Numbered from the stretch's first letter, positions 45,833 to 55,860 are shown. The stretch: DNA of 64,000 bases from Dyella amyloliquefaciens (GCF_004296575.1 NZ_SAYT01000005.1:372001-436000), one strand, 5' to 3'. A program made the numbers and translations. Notes: a model not told the origin generated them from the sequence alone.

Positions 45833-48109
45833 ATGAGCAGTACACGAAAATTATGGTGTTGGCTCACAGCCTTGTTGCTGGTTTCTTTTGGTGTCCTGCT
45901 GTGGATCGGCGGCGAAGTGCACCAGCAGGCACCCCCGCTACCCCAGGCCGTGGTCACCACCGACGGCCAGACCTTGTACTCCGGCGCCGATGTCGACGAA
46001 GGCCGCCAGGTATGGCAAAGCATCGGCGGCCAGCAGCTGGGCACCATCTGGGGTCACGGCGCGCTGGTGGCGCCGGACTGGAGTGCCGACTGGCTGCATC
46101 GCGAAGCCGACGCCATGCTGGAACTGCTCGCCAAGGATGAAGGCGCCGCTTCGTTCAGCACCCTTGATGTCGAGCGCCAGGCCGCGCTGAAGGCACGCGT
46201 GCAGCAGGAGCTTCGCCACAATACCTACGACGCCGACAAGGGCACCATCACCGTCTCGAACCTTCGCGCACAAGCGATGGCAACGGTGGGCGCGCACTAC
46301 GACAGCCTCTTCAGCAACGATCCGGCGACGGCGCAGCTGCGCAAGGCGTATGCCATGCGCGACAACACCGTGGGCGAGATGGAACATCGCCGCGTGCTCA
46401 CCGCGTTCTTCTGGTGGACCAGTTGGGCAGCGGCCGCGGAACGCCCCGGCCACACCATCAGCTATACGCAGAACTGGCCGTACGATCCGCTGGTGGGCAA
46501 CACACCCACGCCAACGGCCTTGATGTGGTCGGTGTTCAGCGTGATCTTCCTGATCTGCGGCATCGGCCTGCTGGGCTGGTACCACACCGTGCAGAGCCAC
46601 AAGGAAGCACCGGCGCAGCCGCCCGCGAGCGATCCGCTTGCCGCATTCAAGGCGACGCCGTCGATGAAGGCCACCGCCAAGTACTTCTGGGTGGTGATGG
46701 CGCTGTTCCTGGTGCAGATCCTGCTGGGTGCCACGACGGCCCACTACCAGGTGGAAGGCCAGGACGTGTACGGCTACGCGCTGGCCAATGTGCTGCCGTA
46801 CAGCCTCACGCGCACCTGGCATACCGAGCTTGCGGTGCTGTGGATCGCCACCGCCTGGCTGGGTACAGGCCTATACATCGCGCCGATGATCGGCGGCTTT
46901 GAACCGAAGTTCCAGCGCATCGGCGTGAACTTCCTGTGGGTGTGCCTCCTGATCATCGTGGTGGGCGCCTTTGCCGGCCAGTGGTTCGCGGTGATGGACA
47001 AGATGGGCCTCAAGTACAACTTCTGGTTCGGCCATCAGGGCTGGGAATACGTGGATCTGGGCCGCTTCTGGCAGATCTTCCTGTTCATCGGCCTGATGCT
47101 GTGGCTGTTCCTGGTGGGCCGTGGCTTGTGGCCCGCGATCCAGCGAAAGGACGACACGTCCTCCATCGTCGGCTTGCTGTTCCTCTCGACGGTCGCGATC
47201 GGCCTGCTCTACGGCGCCGGCCTGATGTGGGGCGAGCACACGCATATCGCGATGGTGGAGTACTGGCGCTGGTGGGTGGTGCACCTGTGGGTGGAAGGCT
47301 TCTTCGAAGTGTTCGCCACCGCGGTGATCAGCTACCTGTTTGTCCGCCTCGGCCTGCTGCGCGCACGCAGCGCCACCACCAACGTACTGTTCGCCACCAT
47401 CGTGTTCATGGCCGGCGGCGTGCTGGGCACGCTGCACCACCTGTACTTCACCGGCACGACCACCGCCGTGCTCGCACTGGGTGCCAGCTTTTCGGCGCTG
47501 GAAGTAGTGCCGCTGGCGCTGATCGGCATGGAAGCCTATGACACCTGGCGCAAGCAGCACTCCGCACCGTGGATGGCCCGCTACCGCTGGCCGATCATGT
47601 TCTTCGTAGCAGTGAGCTTCTGGAACCTGGTGGGCGCCGGCATGTTCGGCTTCCTGGTGAACACGCCGATCGCGCTGTACTACATGCAGGGCCTCAACCT
47701 CACTCCATTGCACGGCCACACGGCACTGTTCGGCGTGTACGGCATGCTGGGCCTGGGACTGATGCTGTTCTGCCTGCGCGGCATCAAACCCGACGCGGAG
47801 TGGCGCGAAGGCTGGCTGCGCGCCGCGTTCTGGCTGCTCAATATCGGCCTCACCATGATGGCGCTGTTCACCCTGCTGCCGCTGGGCCTGATCCAGCTCC
47901 ACGCGGCGCTCGAACACGGCTATTGGTTCGCGCGCTCGGCCGAAGTGATGGATACGCCGCTGGTACACCTGTTGGTGTGGTTGCGCGTACCGGGCGACAG
48001 CCTGTTCGCAGTGGGTGCAGCGCTGGTTTCGGTATTCGTCGCCTCGCTGTGGCTGGCTACCGGACGCAAGCCCGCTTTGAATTCCCAGACGGTACGCGAC
48101 GGTCGATGA
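45833..48109 (+). CDS. norZ: Quinol-dependent nitric oxide reductase (qNOR)
   Basis: 758 residues from the ATG at 45833 (GGGAG seven bases upstream), the length of single-subunit qNOR. An N-terminal extension with one helix and a ~180-residue periplasmic part precedes a 12-helix haem-copper-oxidase fold. Metal-site segments include WHTELAVLWIATAW, HTHIAMVEYWRWWVVHLWVEGFFEV, HHLYFTGTT and HGHTALFGVYGML; the last holds haem-ligand histidine. Glutamates in EGFFEV are typical of NORs rather than oxidases. Reduces NO to N2O with electrons from quinol. Confidence 0.93.
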   Translation: MSSTRKLWCWLTALLLVSFGVLLWIGGEVHQQAPPLPQAVVTTDGQTLYSGADVDEGRQVWQSIGGQQLGTIWGHGALVAPDWSADWLHREADAMLELLAKDEGAASFSTLDVERQAALKARVQQELRHNTYDADKGTITVSNLRAQAMATVGAHYDSLFSNDPATAQLRKAYAMRDNTVGEMEHRRVLTAFFWWTSWAAAAERPGHTISYTQNWPYDPLVGNTPTPTALMWSVFSVIFLICGIGLLGWYHTVQSHKEAPAQPPASDPLAAFKATPSMKATAKYFWVVMALFLVQILLGATTAHYQVEGQDVYGYALANVLPYSLTRTWHTELAVLWIATAWLGTGLYIAPMIGGFEPKFQRIGVNFLWVCLLIIVVGAFAGQWFAVMDKMGLKYNFWFGHQGWEYVDLGRFWQIFLFIGLMLWLFLVGRGLWPAIQRKDDTSSIVGLLFLSTVAIGLLYGAGLMWGEHTHIAMVEYWRWWVVHLWVEGFFEVFATAVISYLFVRLGLLRARSATTNVLFATIVFMAGGVLGTLHHLYFTGTTTAVLALGASFSALEVVPLALIGMEAYDTWRKQHSAPWMARYRWPIMFFVAVSFWNLVGAGMFGFLVNTPIALYYMQGLNLTPLHGHTALFGVYGMLGLGLMLFCLRGIKPDAEWREGWLRAAFWLLNIGLTMMALFTLLPLGLIQLHAALEHGYWFARSAEVMDTPLVHLLVWLRVPGDSLFAVGAALVSVFVASLWLATGRKPALNSQTVRDGR

Positions 48110-48111
48110 AG

Positions 48112-48145
48112 GCGAAGGGGCGTGCCGGCCGGCACGCCCCTTCGC
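48112..48145. other. Perfect 34-bp GC palindrome just after norZ
   Basis: Arms GCGAAGGGGCGTGCCGG and its exact complement meet without a loop, two bases past the norZ stop and about 30 bases before the SirB2-like gene. It may form an RNA stem that limits read-through or protects the upstream mRNA end. There is no T tract, so it is not a standard terminator. Confidence 0.6.
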
Positions 48146-48175
48146 TTCCCCGGACAACAGACACCCAAGACTCTC

Positions 48176-48580
48176 ATGCTCGAGTTCTATCCCCAGATCA
48201 AATGGCTGCACATCGCGTGCATCATCGCCAGCGGCACGCTGTTCGCCCTGCGTGGCCTGCTGGTGCAGGCCGGTCGCGGAGAGCTGGCGCAATGGGCGCC
48301 ATTGCGCTGGCTCAGCTACGCCATCGACACCACCCTTATCACCGCCGCGATGATGCTGCTCACCATCCTGCCACGCGGCATGTTCGCCAACGGCTGGCTG
48401 ACCACCAAGCTGGTGCTGGTGGTCACGTACGTAACCCTGGGCGTGCTGGCAATGCGCCGCTCCGGCTCACCCGCCCTACGCCACCTTAGTTACGCCGCGG
48501 CCGTGCTGACCTACATCACCATCATCGGTATCGCCCGGGCCCACCATCCGCTGGGTTGGCTCTATCTCTGGTTCGCCTGA
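48176..48580 (+). CDS. SirB2-family membrane protein
   Basis: 134 residues, four helices, with IKWLHIACIIASGTLFALRG at the start and ARAHHPLGW near the end, matching SirB2-type proteins. The conserved His in helix 1 is typical. SirB2 proteins often sit beside denitrification genes. Same transcript direction as norZ and three bases before the decarboxylase gene. Confidence 0.8.
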   Translation: MLEFYPQIKWLHIACIIASGTLFALRGLLVQAGRGELAQWAPLRWLSYAIDTTLITAAMMLLTILPRGMFANGWLTTKLVLVVTYVTLGVLAMRRSGSPALRHLSYAAAVLTYITIIGIARAHHPLGWLYLWFA

Positions 48581-48583
48581 CCC

Positions 48584-50515
48584 ATGACCTTTTCACACGA
48601 TCACGTGCTGGACGCCTGTTTTCTCGGGCCTTACGGCGAAAACGACACCCTGCTGGAAAAGCTGATGGTGGAGTTCCTGCGCGACCATGTTTACTGGCGC
48701 CGCAACTTCCACCCCGAAGACCCGCCGGCCATCGCCACCGCCGCTGCCCATCATCCGGACTATCTCGCATTCGAGGCACGCATGCGGCGCGAGCTGCACC
48801 TGCTCTCCGCGTCGCTGAAGAAATCGGTACCGTTCCATAGCCCGCGCTACATCGGCCACATGGCGTCCGACCTGCTGCTGCCGGGGCTGGCCGCGCACAT
48901 GCTCACCTTGCCCTACAACCCGAACAACGTCTGCGAAGATGCAGCGCCGGTCACGGTCGAGCTCGAGGTAAAGGTCGGCCTGCAACTGGCGCGCATGCTC
49001 GGCTATCCCAGCGATCCGTCCCGCCCCGAGTGCGCCTTCGGCCACCTGACTTCGGGCGGCACGCTGGCGAACTACCAGGCGTTGCGACTCGCGCTCGCGC
49101 TGAAGGCATTTCCGGTGGCACTGCGCGCGGCGCGCGTACCCGACCTCGGCCTTCCGGATGATGACTGGCATGCCTTCAACCTCCGACAGGACGAAGTCAT
49201 CGCCTTGCTGGAGGCGTGGCAACGCTGGCTGGGCGCACAGCGCGCGGATGTGGCGAGGGCGTGGCAGGCGCGGGTGGAGGCCGAACGCATCGAGCAGCGA
49301 GGCTTGCCCGCCTTCTTTGCGGCGCACCCACAATTGCAGCCCCCGCTGGTGATGGCGCCGATCACGGCGCATTACTCGTGGAGCAAGGGCCTGAAGTTGC
49401 TAGGCCTGGGTCGCGATCAGCTGAGGTTGCTGCCGACCCGGGGCATGCGGCTCGACGCCGACGCCCTGCATGTCGCGCTCGACCATTGCGCCCAGGCTCG
49501 ACAACCCGTGCTGATGTGCGTGGCCGTGCTGGGCAGCACCGAGTACGGCACGATCGATCCGGTCCACGATGTATTGGCCGCAAGAAAGCAGTCGCGCAAG
49601 CAGGGCGTTGATTTCGCCGTGCATGTCGACGCCGCGTGGGGCGGCTATCTCGCCACCCTGTTCCGCAATGCTGACGGCTCGCTGCGTGCCCTCAGGGACG
49701 TTGCCGCTGATTTCGTGCATTTCCCCACGCGCGATGTGCACGCTGCCTTTGCGGCGCTGGGCGACACGGATTCGGTTACCGTCGATCCGCACAAGCTCGG
49801 CTACCTGCCTTACGGCACCGGCGCCTTCGTGTGCCGCGACCATCGCGCCATGACCCTGCTGGTGGAGCAGGCCGACTACGTGTTCAACGGAAACGCACCG
49901 ACCGACTACATGACGCGCTACCGCAGCCTCGGCCAGTTCATCCCCGAGGGCTCCAAGCCCGGCGCCTCGGCAGCGGCAGCCTATGTCGCGCACCAGGTCA
50001 TGCCACTGGAGCATACGCATTTCGGACGTCTCACAGGCGCGACCATTCACGCCGCCGAAGCGTTCCATGCCGCAGCGCAGAAGTTCGCCGCCACCATGGT
50101 GGGGCGTGCCCATGTGCTGGTGCCGTTCGAGCCGGACAGCAACCTGGTCTGCCTCGCCATCAACCCGTGGGGCAATACGCGGGTGGCCCAAGCCAATGCA
50201 TTCGTTCAACGCCTGTACGACTCCTTGCGCTGCGATCCGTCGCGACCGCTGCAGATGAAGGAGTTCTTCGGCTCGATGACCAGCCTGCAGCCCGAGCGGC
50301 TGGGTCCACTCGACACGGCGCGCATCCTCGCCGCGCTCGGGCTTGATGCCAGCACCCTGGCGCCGGGCCAGGAGGCTGGTCGCCTGATGATCCTGCGCCA
50401 TACGTTGATGAATCCCTACCTGCTCGATGCGCAGCACGGCCGCAGCTACATCGAACGTTACTTCGAATTCCTGGGGTCCCAGATACACGCGCTGACGCGT
50501 GCGGACGCGGCATAG
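48584..50515 (+). CDS. Group II PLP decarboxylase resembling bacterial tyrosine decarboxylase
   Basis: 643 residues. The PLP lysine is in SVTVDPHKLGY; HVDAAWGGY holds the PLP-contacting Asp. Landmarks match tyrosine decarboxylase of lactic bacteria from end to end as I recall them: RYIGHMASD, YNPNNV, HYSWSKG, PEGSKPGASAAA and LRHTLMNPYLLD. The family makes tyramine (or dopamine/tryptamine) from the amino acid. Substrate here is unproven. It forms a tight run with a SirB2 gene, a TyrA-type dehydrogenase and ubiD. Confidence 0.8.
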   Translation: MTFSHDHVLDACFLGPYGENDTLLEKLMVEFLRDHVYWRRNFHPEDPPAIATAAAHHPDYLAFEARMRRELHLLSASLKKSVPFHSPRYIGHMASDLLLPGLAAHMLTLPYNPNNVCEDAAPVTVELEVKVGLQLARMLGYPSDPSRPECAFGHLTSGGTLANYQALRLALALKAFPVALRAARVPDLGLPDDDWHAFNLRQDEVIALLEAWQRWLGAQRADVARAWQARVEAERIEQRGLPAFFAAHPQLQPPLVMAPITAHYSWSKGLKLLGLGRDQLRLLPTRGMRLDADALHVALDHCAQARQPVLMCVAVLGSTEYGTIDPVHDVLAARKQSRKQGVDFAVHVDAAWGGYLATLFRNADGSLRALRDVAADFVHFPTRDVHAAFAALGDTDSVTVDPHKLGYLPYGTGAFVCRDHRAMTLLVEQADYVFNGNAPTDYMTRYRSLGQFIPEGSKPGASAAAAYVAHQVMPLEHTHFGRLTGATIHAAEAFHAAAQKFAATMVGRAHVLVPFEPDSNLVCLAINPWGNTRVAQANAFVQRLYDSLRCDPSRPLQMKEFFGSMTSLQPERLGPLDTARILAALGLDASTLAPGQEAGRLMILRHTLMNPYLLDAQHGRSYIERYFEFLGSQIHALTRADAA

Positions 50516-50549
50516 TAGCGACCTTGTCCAAGCGCACGAGGCTCGCCAC

Positions 50550-51323
50550 ATGACCATCGCCCTGCTCGGCTACGGCCGCTTCGGCCAGGCCTTCGCCGAT
50601 CTTCTGCACGATGCGGGACACACGGTGGCTGTGTTCGACCCGAACGCAGCGGTACCAATAGCACTGCGACGCGCCTCGCTGGCGGAAGCCATCGACGGCG
50701 CGGACTGGATCGTGCTGGCCGTATCCGTACCCGCGATCGAAAGCGTGCTGCGTGAACTGAAACCCTTGCTCAGCCAGGGACAGACGGTCATCGATGTGGG
50801 CAGCGTGAAAGAGCTGCCCTGCCGCCTGATGGACGAGCTGCTGGGCGCGGACATCGAACACGCCGGCACGCATCCGCTGTTCGGTCCGCTCAGCCTGGCA
50901 CGCGGCGAACGCCCATTACGCACCGTGCTTTGTGCAAGTGAGCTGCATCCCGAAACAGCCCGCCGTACGCGCAGCCTGCTCGAATCGCTGGGCTGCGAAG
51001 TCATCGAACGCGACGCAGCAAGTCACGATCGCGCCATGGCCGAAACACATGCGCTGGCGTTCTTCATCGCCAAGGCACTGGTGGACATGGGTATCGGCGA
51101 AGACCTGTCGATGGCGCCACCCTCCTTCCTCGGCCTCGCCAACATGCTGGCCGCCGTGCGCGGCGATGCCGGCCACCTGTTCGCCGCCATCCAGCGCGAG
51201 AACCCCTATGCCGCCGAGGCGCGCGCCGCCCTGATCGAACATCTCGGCGCGATCCACCGCCGCCTGTCCGACGCGGAAGGCGCTGCGCTGTCCATTCCGG
51301 ACATGAACGAACCGCCCTCATGA
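50550..51323 (+). CDS. TyrA-type prephenate/arogenate dehydrogenase, stand-alone
   Basis: 257 residues from the ATG at 50550. N-terminal NAD site [21 protein letters not shown] and the substrate-region HPLFGPL (GTHPLFGP) mark the TyrA/PDH family. It lacks the chorismate mutase domain fused to TyrA in enterics. It would turn prephenate into 4-hydroxyphenylpyruvate. Overlaps ubiD as ATGA and so is coupled to it. A chorismate mutase domain is encoded 10 kb away, fused to UbiT. Confidence 0.78.
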   Translation: MTIALLGYGRFGQAFADLLHDAGHTVAVFDPNAAVPIALRRASLAEAIDGADWIVLAVSVPAIESVLRELKPLLSQGQTVIDVGSVKELPCRLMDELLGADIEHAGTHPLFGPLSLARGERPLRTVLCASELHPETARRTRSLLESLGCEVIERDAASHDRAMAETHALAFFIAKALVDMGIGEDLSMAPPSFLGLANMLAAVRGDAGHLFAAIQRENPYAAEARAALIEHLGAIHRRLSDAEGAALSIPDMNEPPS

Positions 51324-52813
51324 GCCACCACGATCTCCGCAGCTTTCTCGAACAGCTCGAACGCGAACGTCAGCTCCGGCGAGTCGCCGCGCCTGTCGAT
51401 CCCTATCTGGAATCCACCTCGCTCAGCCTGCGCGCACTGCGCGAACAGGGTCCCGCCCTGCTGATGGAGCAGCCACACGGCGCGAGCCATGCGTTGCTGG
51501 GCAACCTGTTCGGCCATCGACGCCGTATCGAACTGGCGCTGGCCGGACGCCCCCTCGCTTCGCTGCGTGAACTGGGCCGGCTGCTGGCCTCGATCAAGGA
51601 GCCGCGCTGGCCGTCCAATCTGCGCCAGGCACTGGATACCTGGCCGGAACTGGCCCAGTTGGCCCACGTGGCGCCGCGACGCACCCCCGAAGCTGCATTC
51701 CAGTGCGAAACCCTGCGCGGTACGGACATCGACCTCTCGCGCCTGCCTATCCAGCACTGCTGGCCCGGCGACGCCGGCGAGTTGATCACTTTTGGTCTGG
51801 TCGTCACGCGCGGCACGCGTCAGCCACGCCAGAACGTGGCGGTCTATCGCCAGCAGGTGATCGGCGCCAATCGAGTGATCATGCGCTGGCTGCCGCATCG
51901 CGGCGGTGCGCTCGACTTCGCGGACTGGCAGGCCGCCCACCCCGGGCAGCCGTTCCCGGTGCTGGTAGCCATCGGTGCCGATCCGGCGACCATGCTGGCC
52001 GCCGTGGCACCGGTGCCGGATACGCTTTCCGAATACGAGTTCGCCGGACTGCTGCGTGGCCAGCGCACGCGCACCTGGCACAGCGCACTCACCGACCTGG
52101 ATGCGCCGGCCGGAGCCGAGATCCTGCTGGAGGGTTTCATCCATCCACGGGATACGGCGCTGGAAGGTCCCTTCGGCGACCACACGGGCTACTACAACGC
52201 ACAGGATCACTTCCCGGTATTCACCATCGAACGCATGCACCTGCGGCGCGACGCGATCTACCACGGCAGCTACATGGGCCGCGCACCGCATGACGAACCA
52301 TCGGTGATGGCGATGGCCTTGAACGACGTGTTCGTGCCGATCCTGCAGAAGGTGTTCCCGGAGATCGTGGATTTCTACCTGCCGCCCGAGGCCTGTTCGT
52401 ACCGCATCGCGGTGGTGAGCATCCGCAAGCAGTACGCGGGCCACGCAAGGCGCGTGATGATGGGCGTGTGGTCCTACCTTCGCCAGTTCACCTATACCAA
52501 GTTCGTGATCATCACCGACGAGGACATCGACGTGCGCGACTGGTCACAGGTGTTGTGGGCGCTCTCCACGCGGGTCGATCCGGCACGCGACGCCATGCTG
52601 GTGGAGAACACGCCGATCGACTATCTCGACTTTGCGAGTCCGGTGGCGGGAATCGGTTCGAAACTGGGCCTGGACGCCACCAACAAATGGCCTGGGGAGA
52701 CGTCGCGCAGCTGGAGTCGTCCGATCGTGCCCGATGAAGCGGTGGAACGTCGCGTCGACGCCCTGTGGTCTGCGCTCAAGGCGACGTCCCCGGCAAATGC
52801 TGCTGCCCTCTAG
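51320..52813 (+). CDS. ubiD: UbiD, 3-polyprenyl-4-hydroxybenzoate decarboxylase
   Basis: 497 residues, the same length as E. coli UbiD and alignable throughout by eye. Key segments are [25 protein letters not shown]-like [28 protein letters not shown] (prFMN/metal site), [32 protein letters not shown] and [13 protein letters not shown]. It decarboxylates the polyprenyl-4-hydroxybenzoate intermediate of ubiquinone synthesis and needs prenylated FMN from UbiX, which is not in this window. Whether it is the only ubiD in the genome cannot be told. Confidence 0.95.
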   Translation: MSHHDLRSFLEQLERERQLRRVAAPVDPYLESTSLSLRALREQGPALLMEQPHGASHALLGNLFGHRRRIELALAGRPLASLRELGRLLASIKEPRWPSNLRQALDTWPELAQLAHVAPRRTPEAAFQCETLRGTDIDLSRLPIQHCWPGDAGELITFGLVVTRGTRQPRQNVAVYRQQVIGANRVIMRWLPHRGGALDFADWQAAHPGQPFPVLVAIGADPATMLAAVAPVPDTLSEYEFAGLLRGQRTRTWHSALTDLDAPAGAEILLEGFIHPRDTALEGPFGDHTGYYNAQDHFPVFTIERMHLRRDAIYHGSYMGRAPHDEPSVMAMALNDVFVPILQKVFPEIVDFYLPPEACSYRIAVVSIRKQYAGHARRVMMGVWSYLRQFTYTKFVIITDEDIDVRDWSQVLWALSTRVDPARDAMLVENTPIDYLDFASPVAGIGSKLGLDATNKWPGETSRSWSRPIVPDEAVERRVDALWSALKATSPANAAAL

Positions 52814-52822
52814 CGCGCCGCT

Positions 52823-53131
52823 TCAGCGGTCCTTCGCTCGCGCTTCCTCAGGCACCTCGAGCACAGCCAATGCCTCGCGCAGCTGCGCCTGCAGCGCTGT
52901 CCACGAACGCTCCCATTGCCCATCGTGCGGCTTGGCCAGGCCGAAGCGCTGCAGCATCGCGTGCGCCTTCACCAGCTGGGCGCGCAACGCATCGATCTCG
53001 CCTTGTGCACGCTCGTAATCGTCCTTGCCCACCATGAGGACCTTGCGGTCACGGCATACGCCTATACAGGGCTGCGGTGCTTCGATCTTGCCGCAACCGA
53101 TGCATTGCCAAGCCTGGATATAGTCGATCAT
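52823..53131 (-). CDS. Small cysteine-motif protein of unknown function
   Basis: 102 residues from the ATG at 53131 (GAGGA upstream). The N-terminal WQCIGCGKIEAPQPCIGVC gives four Cys in a CxxC-x8-CxxxC pattern, likely a metal or Fe-S site. The rest is a helical coiled coil. A conserved short family; no function known to me. Convergent with ubiD. Confidence 0.7.
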   Translation of the reverse strand: MIDYIQAWQCIGCGKIEAPQPCIGVCRDRKVLMVGKDDYERAQGEIDALRAQLVKAHAMLQRFGLAKPHDGQWERSWTALQAQLREALAVLEVPEEARAKDR

Positions 53132-53187
53132 CACACGGGTTCCTCGTTGCCGATGCGCCATCCTGTGCCACGCGGCACGTCCGCTCA

Positions 53188-53201
53188 CTGACATCCATCA
53201 G
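53188..53201. promoter_or_regulatory. Weak FNR/Dnr-like palindrome between two divergent genes
   Basis: CTGAC-ATCC-ATCAG, seven of ten consensus positions. It is 57 bases from the Cys-motif gene (minus) and 112 from the DUF2946 gene (plus), so the target gene is unclear. Confidence 0.35.
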
Positions 53202-53312
53202 ATACCTGCCCTGGAACACATCGCGCCGCGACGGCATGCCACATATGCGGTGATCGTTCGCATGGGATGATGCAATCGCTACGCAAGGTTGCGACACCCT
53301 ACAGGGATTTGA

Positions 53313-53678
53313 GTGATACGCCCGCGAACACCACGCTGGATAGCTTGGCTGGCCATGACGGCCATCTGGCTTGCCATCGTGGCGCCGGTGGTCTCGCAAA
53401 CCGTCGCCGTCGCCGATGTACCCGCGATGGCGATGGGCATGGACTGCGATGGTCCCCACGACCATGCCCCTCCCCTCGCGCCGCACCCATCGTCGATGGA
53501 AAAGTGCGGCTACTGCGGCCTGCTCAGCCATCATCCGATGCTGCTGGCAGCTCCCTTGCCGGCAACTGTCAACCTGCTTCCGGCAGGCTTACCCCTTTCG
53601 TACAGCGCACCACCCAGCGCGGAACCCTCCGTACTGGCGGCTGCACCACGCGGTCCTCCCGTTTTCCCGCAGCGTTGA
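53313..53678 (+). CDS. DUF2946-type protein, probably copper-related
   Basis: 121 residues from a GTG start with AGGGA upstream. One N-terminal hydrophobic segment (WIAWLAMTAIWLAIVAPVVS), a Met/His-rich stretch (MAMGMDCDGPHDHAPP) and the conserved CGYCGLLSHHP. DUF2946 proteins are commonly encoded next to TonB-type copper receptors, as here. The His/Met/Cys content suggests metal handling. Confidence 0.8.
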   Translation: MIRPRTPRWIAWLAMTAIWLAIVAPVVSQTVAVADVPAMAMGMDCDGPHDHAPPLAPHPSSMEKCGYCGLLSHHPMLLAAPLPATVNLLPAGLPLSYSAPPSAEPSVLAAAPRGPPVFPQR

Positions 53679-53748
53679 AACCCCTCACGTCGCTCTCGCG
53701 GCCCATGGCTGCCAGGCGTCCTGTTGCCTGCGAAAACGGAACACCTCC

Positions 53749-55860
53749 ATGTCTGAACATTCCCTCCGGGAACGCGCGCCCTTCAATGCGCGGCCACTTC
53801 CCTGCCTGATCGCGCTTGCGCTGTATGCGGTGGCATCGCCGTCGCTCGCGTCGACCGACGCCGTACTGACCTTCCCTGCCATCGTGGTTACGGCCCCCAT
53901 GCAGGAAAGCCCCTTGACCGTGGTGACCGATCCCAAGGCCCCGCGCCAGCCCGTACCCGCCAGCGATGGCGCGGATTTTCTCAAGAGCATTCCGGGCTTC
54001 TCGACCATCCGCAAAGGCGGTAGCAACGGTGACCCGATGCTGCGCGGCATGGCCGGCTCGCGCCTCAACCTGCTGGTCGACGGCGGCCAGATCGGTGGCG
54101 GCTGCCCCTCGCGCATGGATCCGCCAACGGCCTATATCTCGCCGCAGCTGTATGACCGCGTCACGGTGATCAAGGGTCCGCAGACCGTGCTGTATGGACC
54201 AGGCAATTCCGCCGGCACCGTGTTGTTCGAGCGCGACTTCAAGCGCTACACCAAGACGGATGCCTCGCTGGAAGGCAGCCTGCTCGGCGGCTCGGCCGGA
54301 CGCAACGACCAGATGATCGATGTGCGCGCCGGTACGCCGGACGTCTATATGAATGTCAGCGGGAACCACACGCACGCCCAGGATTACGAGGACGGCGACG
54401 GCAACCGCGTGCACTCGTCCTGGGACCGCTGGAATGCCGATGCCGCCGTGGGCTGGACGCCCGACGACAACACGCGCGTCGAACTTTCCGCCGGCAAGGG
54501 CGATGGCCAGGCCGCCTACGCTTTCAGCGGCATGGATGGAGCGCAATTCCTGCGCGAGAGCGCGGGCCTGAAGATCGAACACGACCGGCCCGATGCCGTG
54601 TTCAGCCATATCGAGGCGCAGCTCTACTACAACTACACCGACCACGTGATGGACAACTACACGCTGCGCCATCCCGATCCGTCGAGCATGATGCCGATGG
54701 CGATGGCCAGCGACGTCGATCGCAAGACCGTAGGTGGTCGCGTCGTCGGCACCTTCGACTGGAGCGAGGCATGGAAACTGCAGGCCGGCATCGACGGCTC
54801 CTCCAGCGTGCACACCAGCCGCATGGGCGGCCCGCCGGGCGGCATGCTGCCGGACTACCGCACCCAGCCGCGCATGCGTGATGCACGCATGGACATGCTG
54901 GGTGCGTTCGGCGAGCTCAACTGGAACGTCGCCGAGCGCGAACGATGGATCGCCGGCGCGCGCCTCGATCGTGCACAGACACGCGGATACGACCTTCCCA
55001 ACGACACATCGATGTCGGGCATGGGCGGCATGATGAACATGAGTGGCATGGGATCCCCCGCCCCGACCGTCGACGCCAGCCGGTCGCAGACGCTTCCCTC
55101 GGGATTCATCCGCTATGAGCGCGACCTGGCCGCGACGCCCGCGACGTTCTACGCAGGCATCGGCCATGTGGAGCGCTTCCCCGACTATTGGGAGCTGTTC
55201 GGCGGGCATGCCGACAAGGCACTCGCCAGCTTCGAGCAACTCAAGCCGGAAAAGACCACCCAGCTCGACATCGGCCTGCAGTATCACGACAGCAAGCTCA
55301 AGGCCTGGGTCTCCGGTTACGCGGGTGTGGTCAGCGACTTCATCCTGATGGACTACGGCTCGGGCATGAGCGCAGGCAAGGCCAGCAATGTCGATGCCCG
55401 CATCGCCGGCGCCGAAGCAGGACTGGTCTACAGCCTCAGCGAACGCTGGAAGGTCGACGCGACGCTGGCCTGGACCTGGGGCGAAAACCGTACCGAACAT
55501 CGACCCTTGCCGCAGATGCCGCCACTGGAAACGCGCTTCGGCCTCACCTACGACACCGGCGTGTGGTCCGTAGGCGGGCTATGGCGACTGGCGGCCGCGC
55601 AGCACCGCGTGGCACTGGGCGAAGGCAATATCGTCGGCCAGGACCTTGGCCCCAGCGCCGGGTTCGGCGTGTTCTCGCTCAATGGAGGCTATCGCATCGA
55701 CCGCGCAACGACCGTGAGCGCCGGCATCGACAACCTGTTCGACAAGACCTACGCCGAACACGTCAATGCGGCCACGGCGGGCCTGGTGGGTTACGTCAAC
55801 ACGGTGCGGGTGAACGAACCGGGCCGCACGTTCTGGCTGAAGCTGGACGTGAAGTATTGA
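53749..55860 (+). CDS. TonB-dependent copper receptor, NosA/OprC type
   Basis: 703 residues from the ATG at 53749. Signal peptide to LASTD, plug domain (DGADFLKSIPGFSTIRKGGSNGD; MLRGMAGSRLNLLVDGGQIGGGC) and a barrel with an aromatic C-terminus. Met/His-rich features mark copper uptake: HTHAQD, MMPMAM, and MSGMGGMMNMSGMG at residues 422-435 with six Met. NosA in Pseudomonas stutzeri supplies copper to denitrification. Presumed substrate is copper; azurin in this window would be one client. Confidence 0.85.
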   Translation: MSEHSLRERAPFNARPLPCLIALALYAVASPSLASTDAVLTFPAIVVTAPMQESPLTVVTDPKAPRQPVPASDGADFLKSIPGFSTIRKGGSNGDPMLRGMAGSRLNLLVDGGQIGGGCPSRMDPPTAYISPQLYDRVTVIKGPQTVLYGPGNSAGTVLFERDFKRYTKTDASLEGSLLGGSAGRNDQMIDVRAGTPDVYMNVSGNHTHAQDYEDGDGNRVHSSWDRWNADAAVGWTPDDNTRVELSAGKGDGQAAYAFSGMDGAQFLRESAGLKIEHDRPDAVFSHIEAQLYYNYTDHVMDNYTLRHPDPSSMMPMAMASDVDRKTVGGRVVGTFDWSEAWKLQAGIDGSSSVHTSRMGGPPGGMLPDYRTQPRMRDARMDMLGAFGELNWNVAERERWIAGARLDRAQTRGYDLPNDTSMSGMGGMMNMSGMGSPAPTVDASRSQTLPSGFIRYERDLAATPATFYAGIGHVERFPDYWELFGGHADKALASFEQLKPEKTTQLDIGLQYHDSKLKAWVSGYAGVVSDFILMDYGSGMSAGKASNVDARIAGAEAGLVYSLSERWKVDATLAWTWGENRTEHRPLPQMPPLETRFGLTYDTGVWSVGGLWRLAAAQHRVALGEGNIVGQDLGPSAGFGVFSLNGGYRIDRATTVSAGIDNLFDKTYAEHVNAATAGLVGYVNTVRVNEPGRTFWLKLDVKY

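Noticed and set aside
53569-55500. 643-codon minus-strand open frame opposite the copper receptor
   Set aside because: Shadow frame with low-complexity composition; the receptor on the plus strand has plug, barrel and signal peptide.
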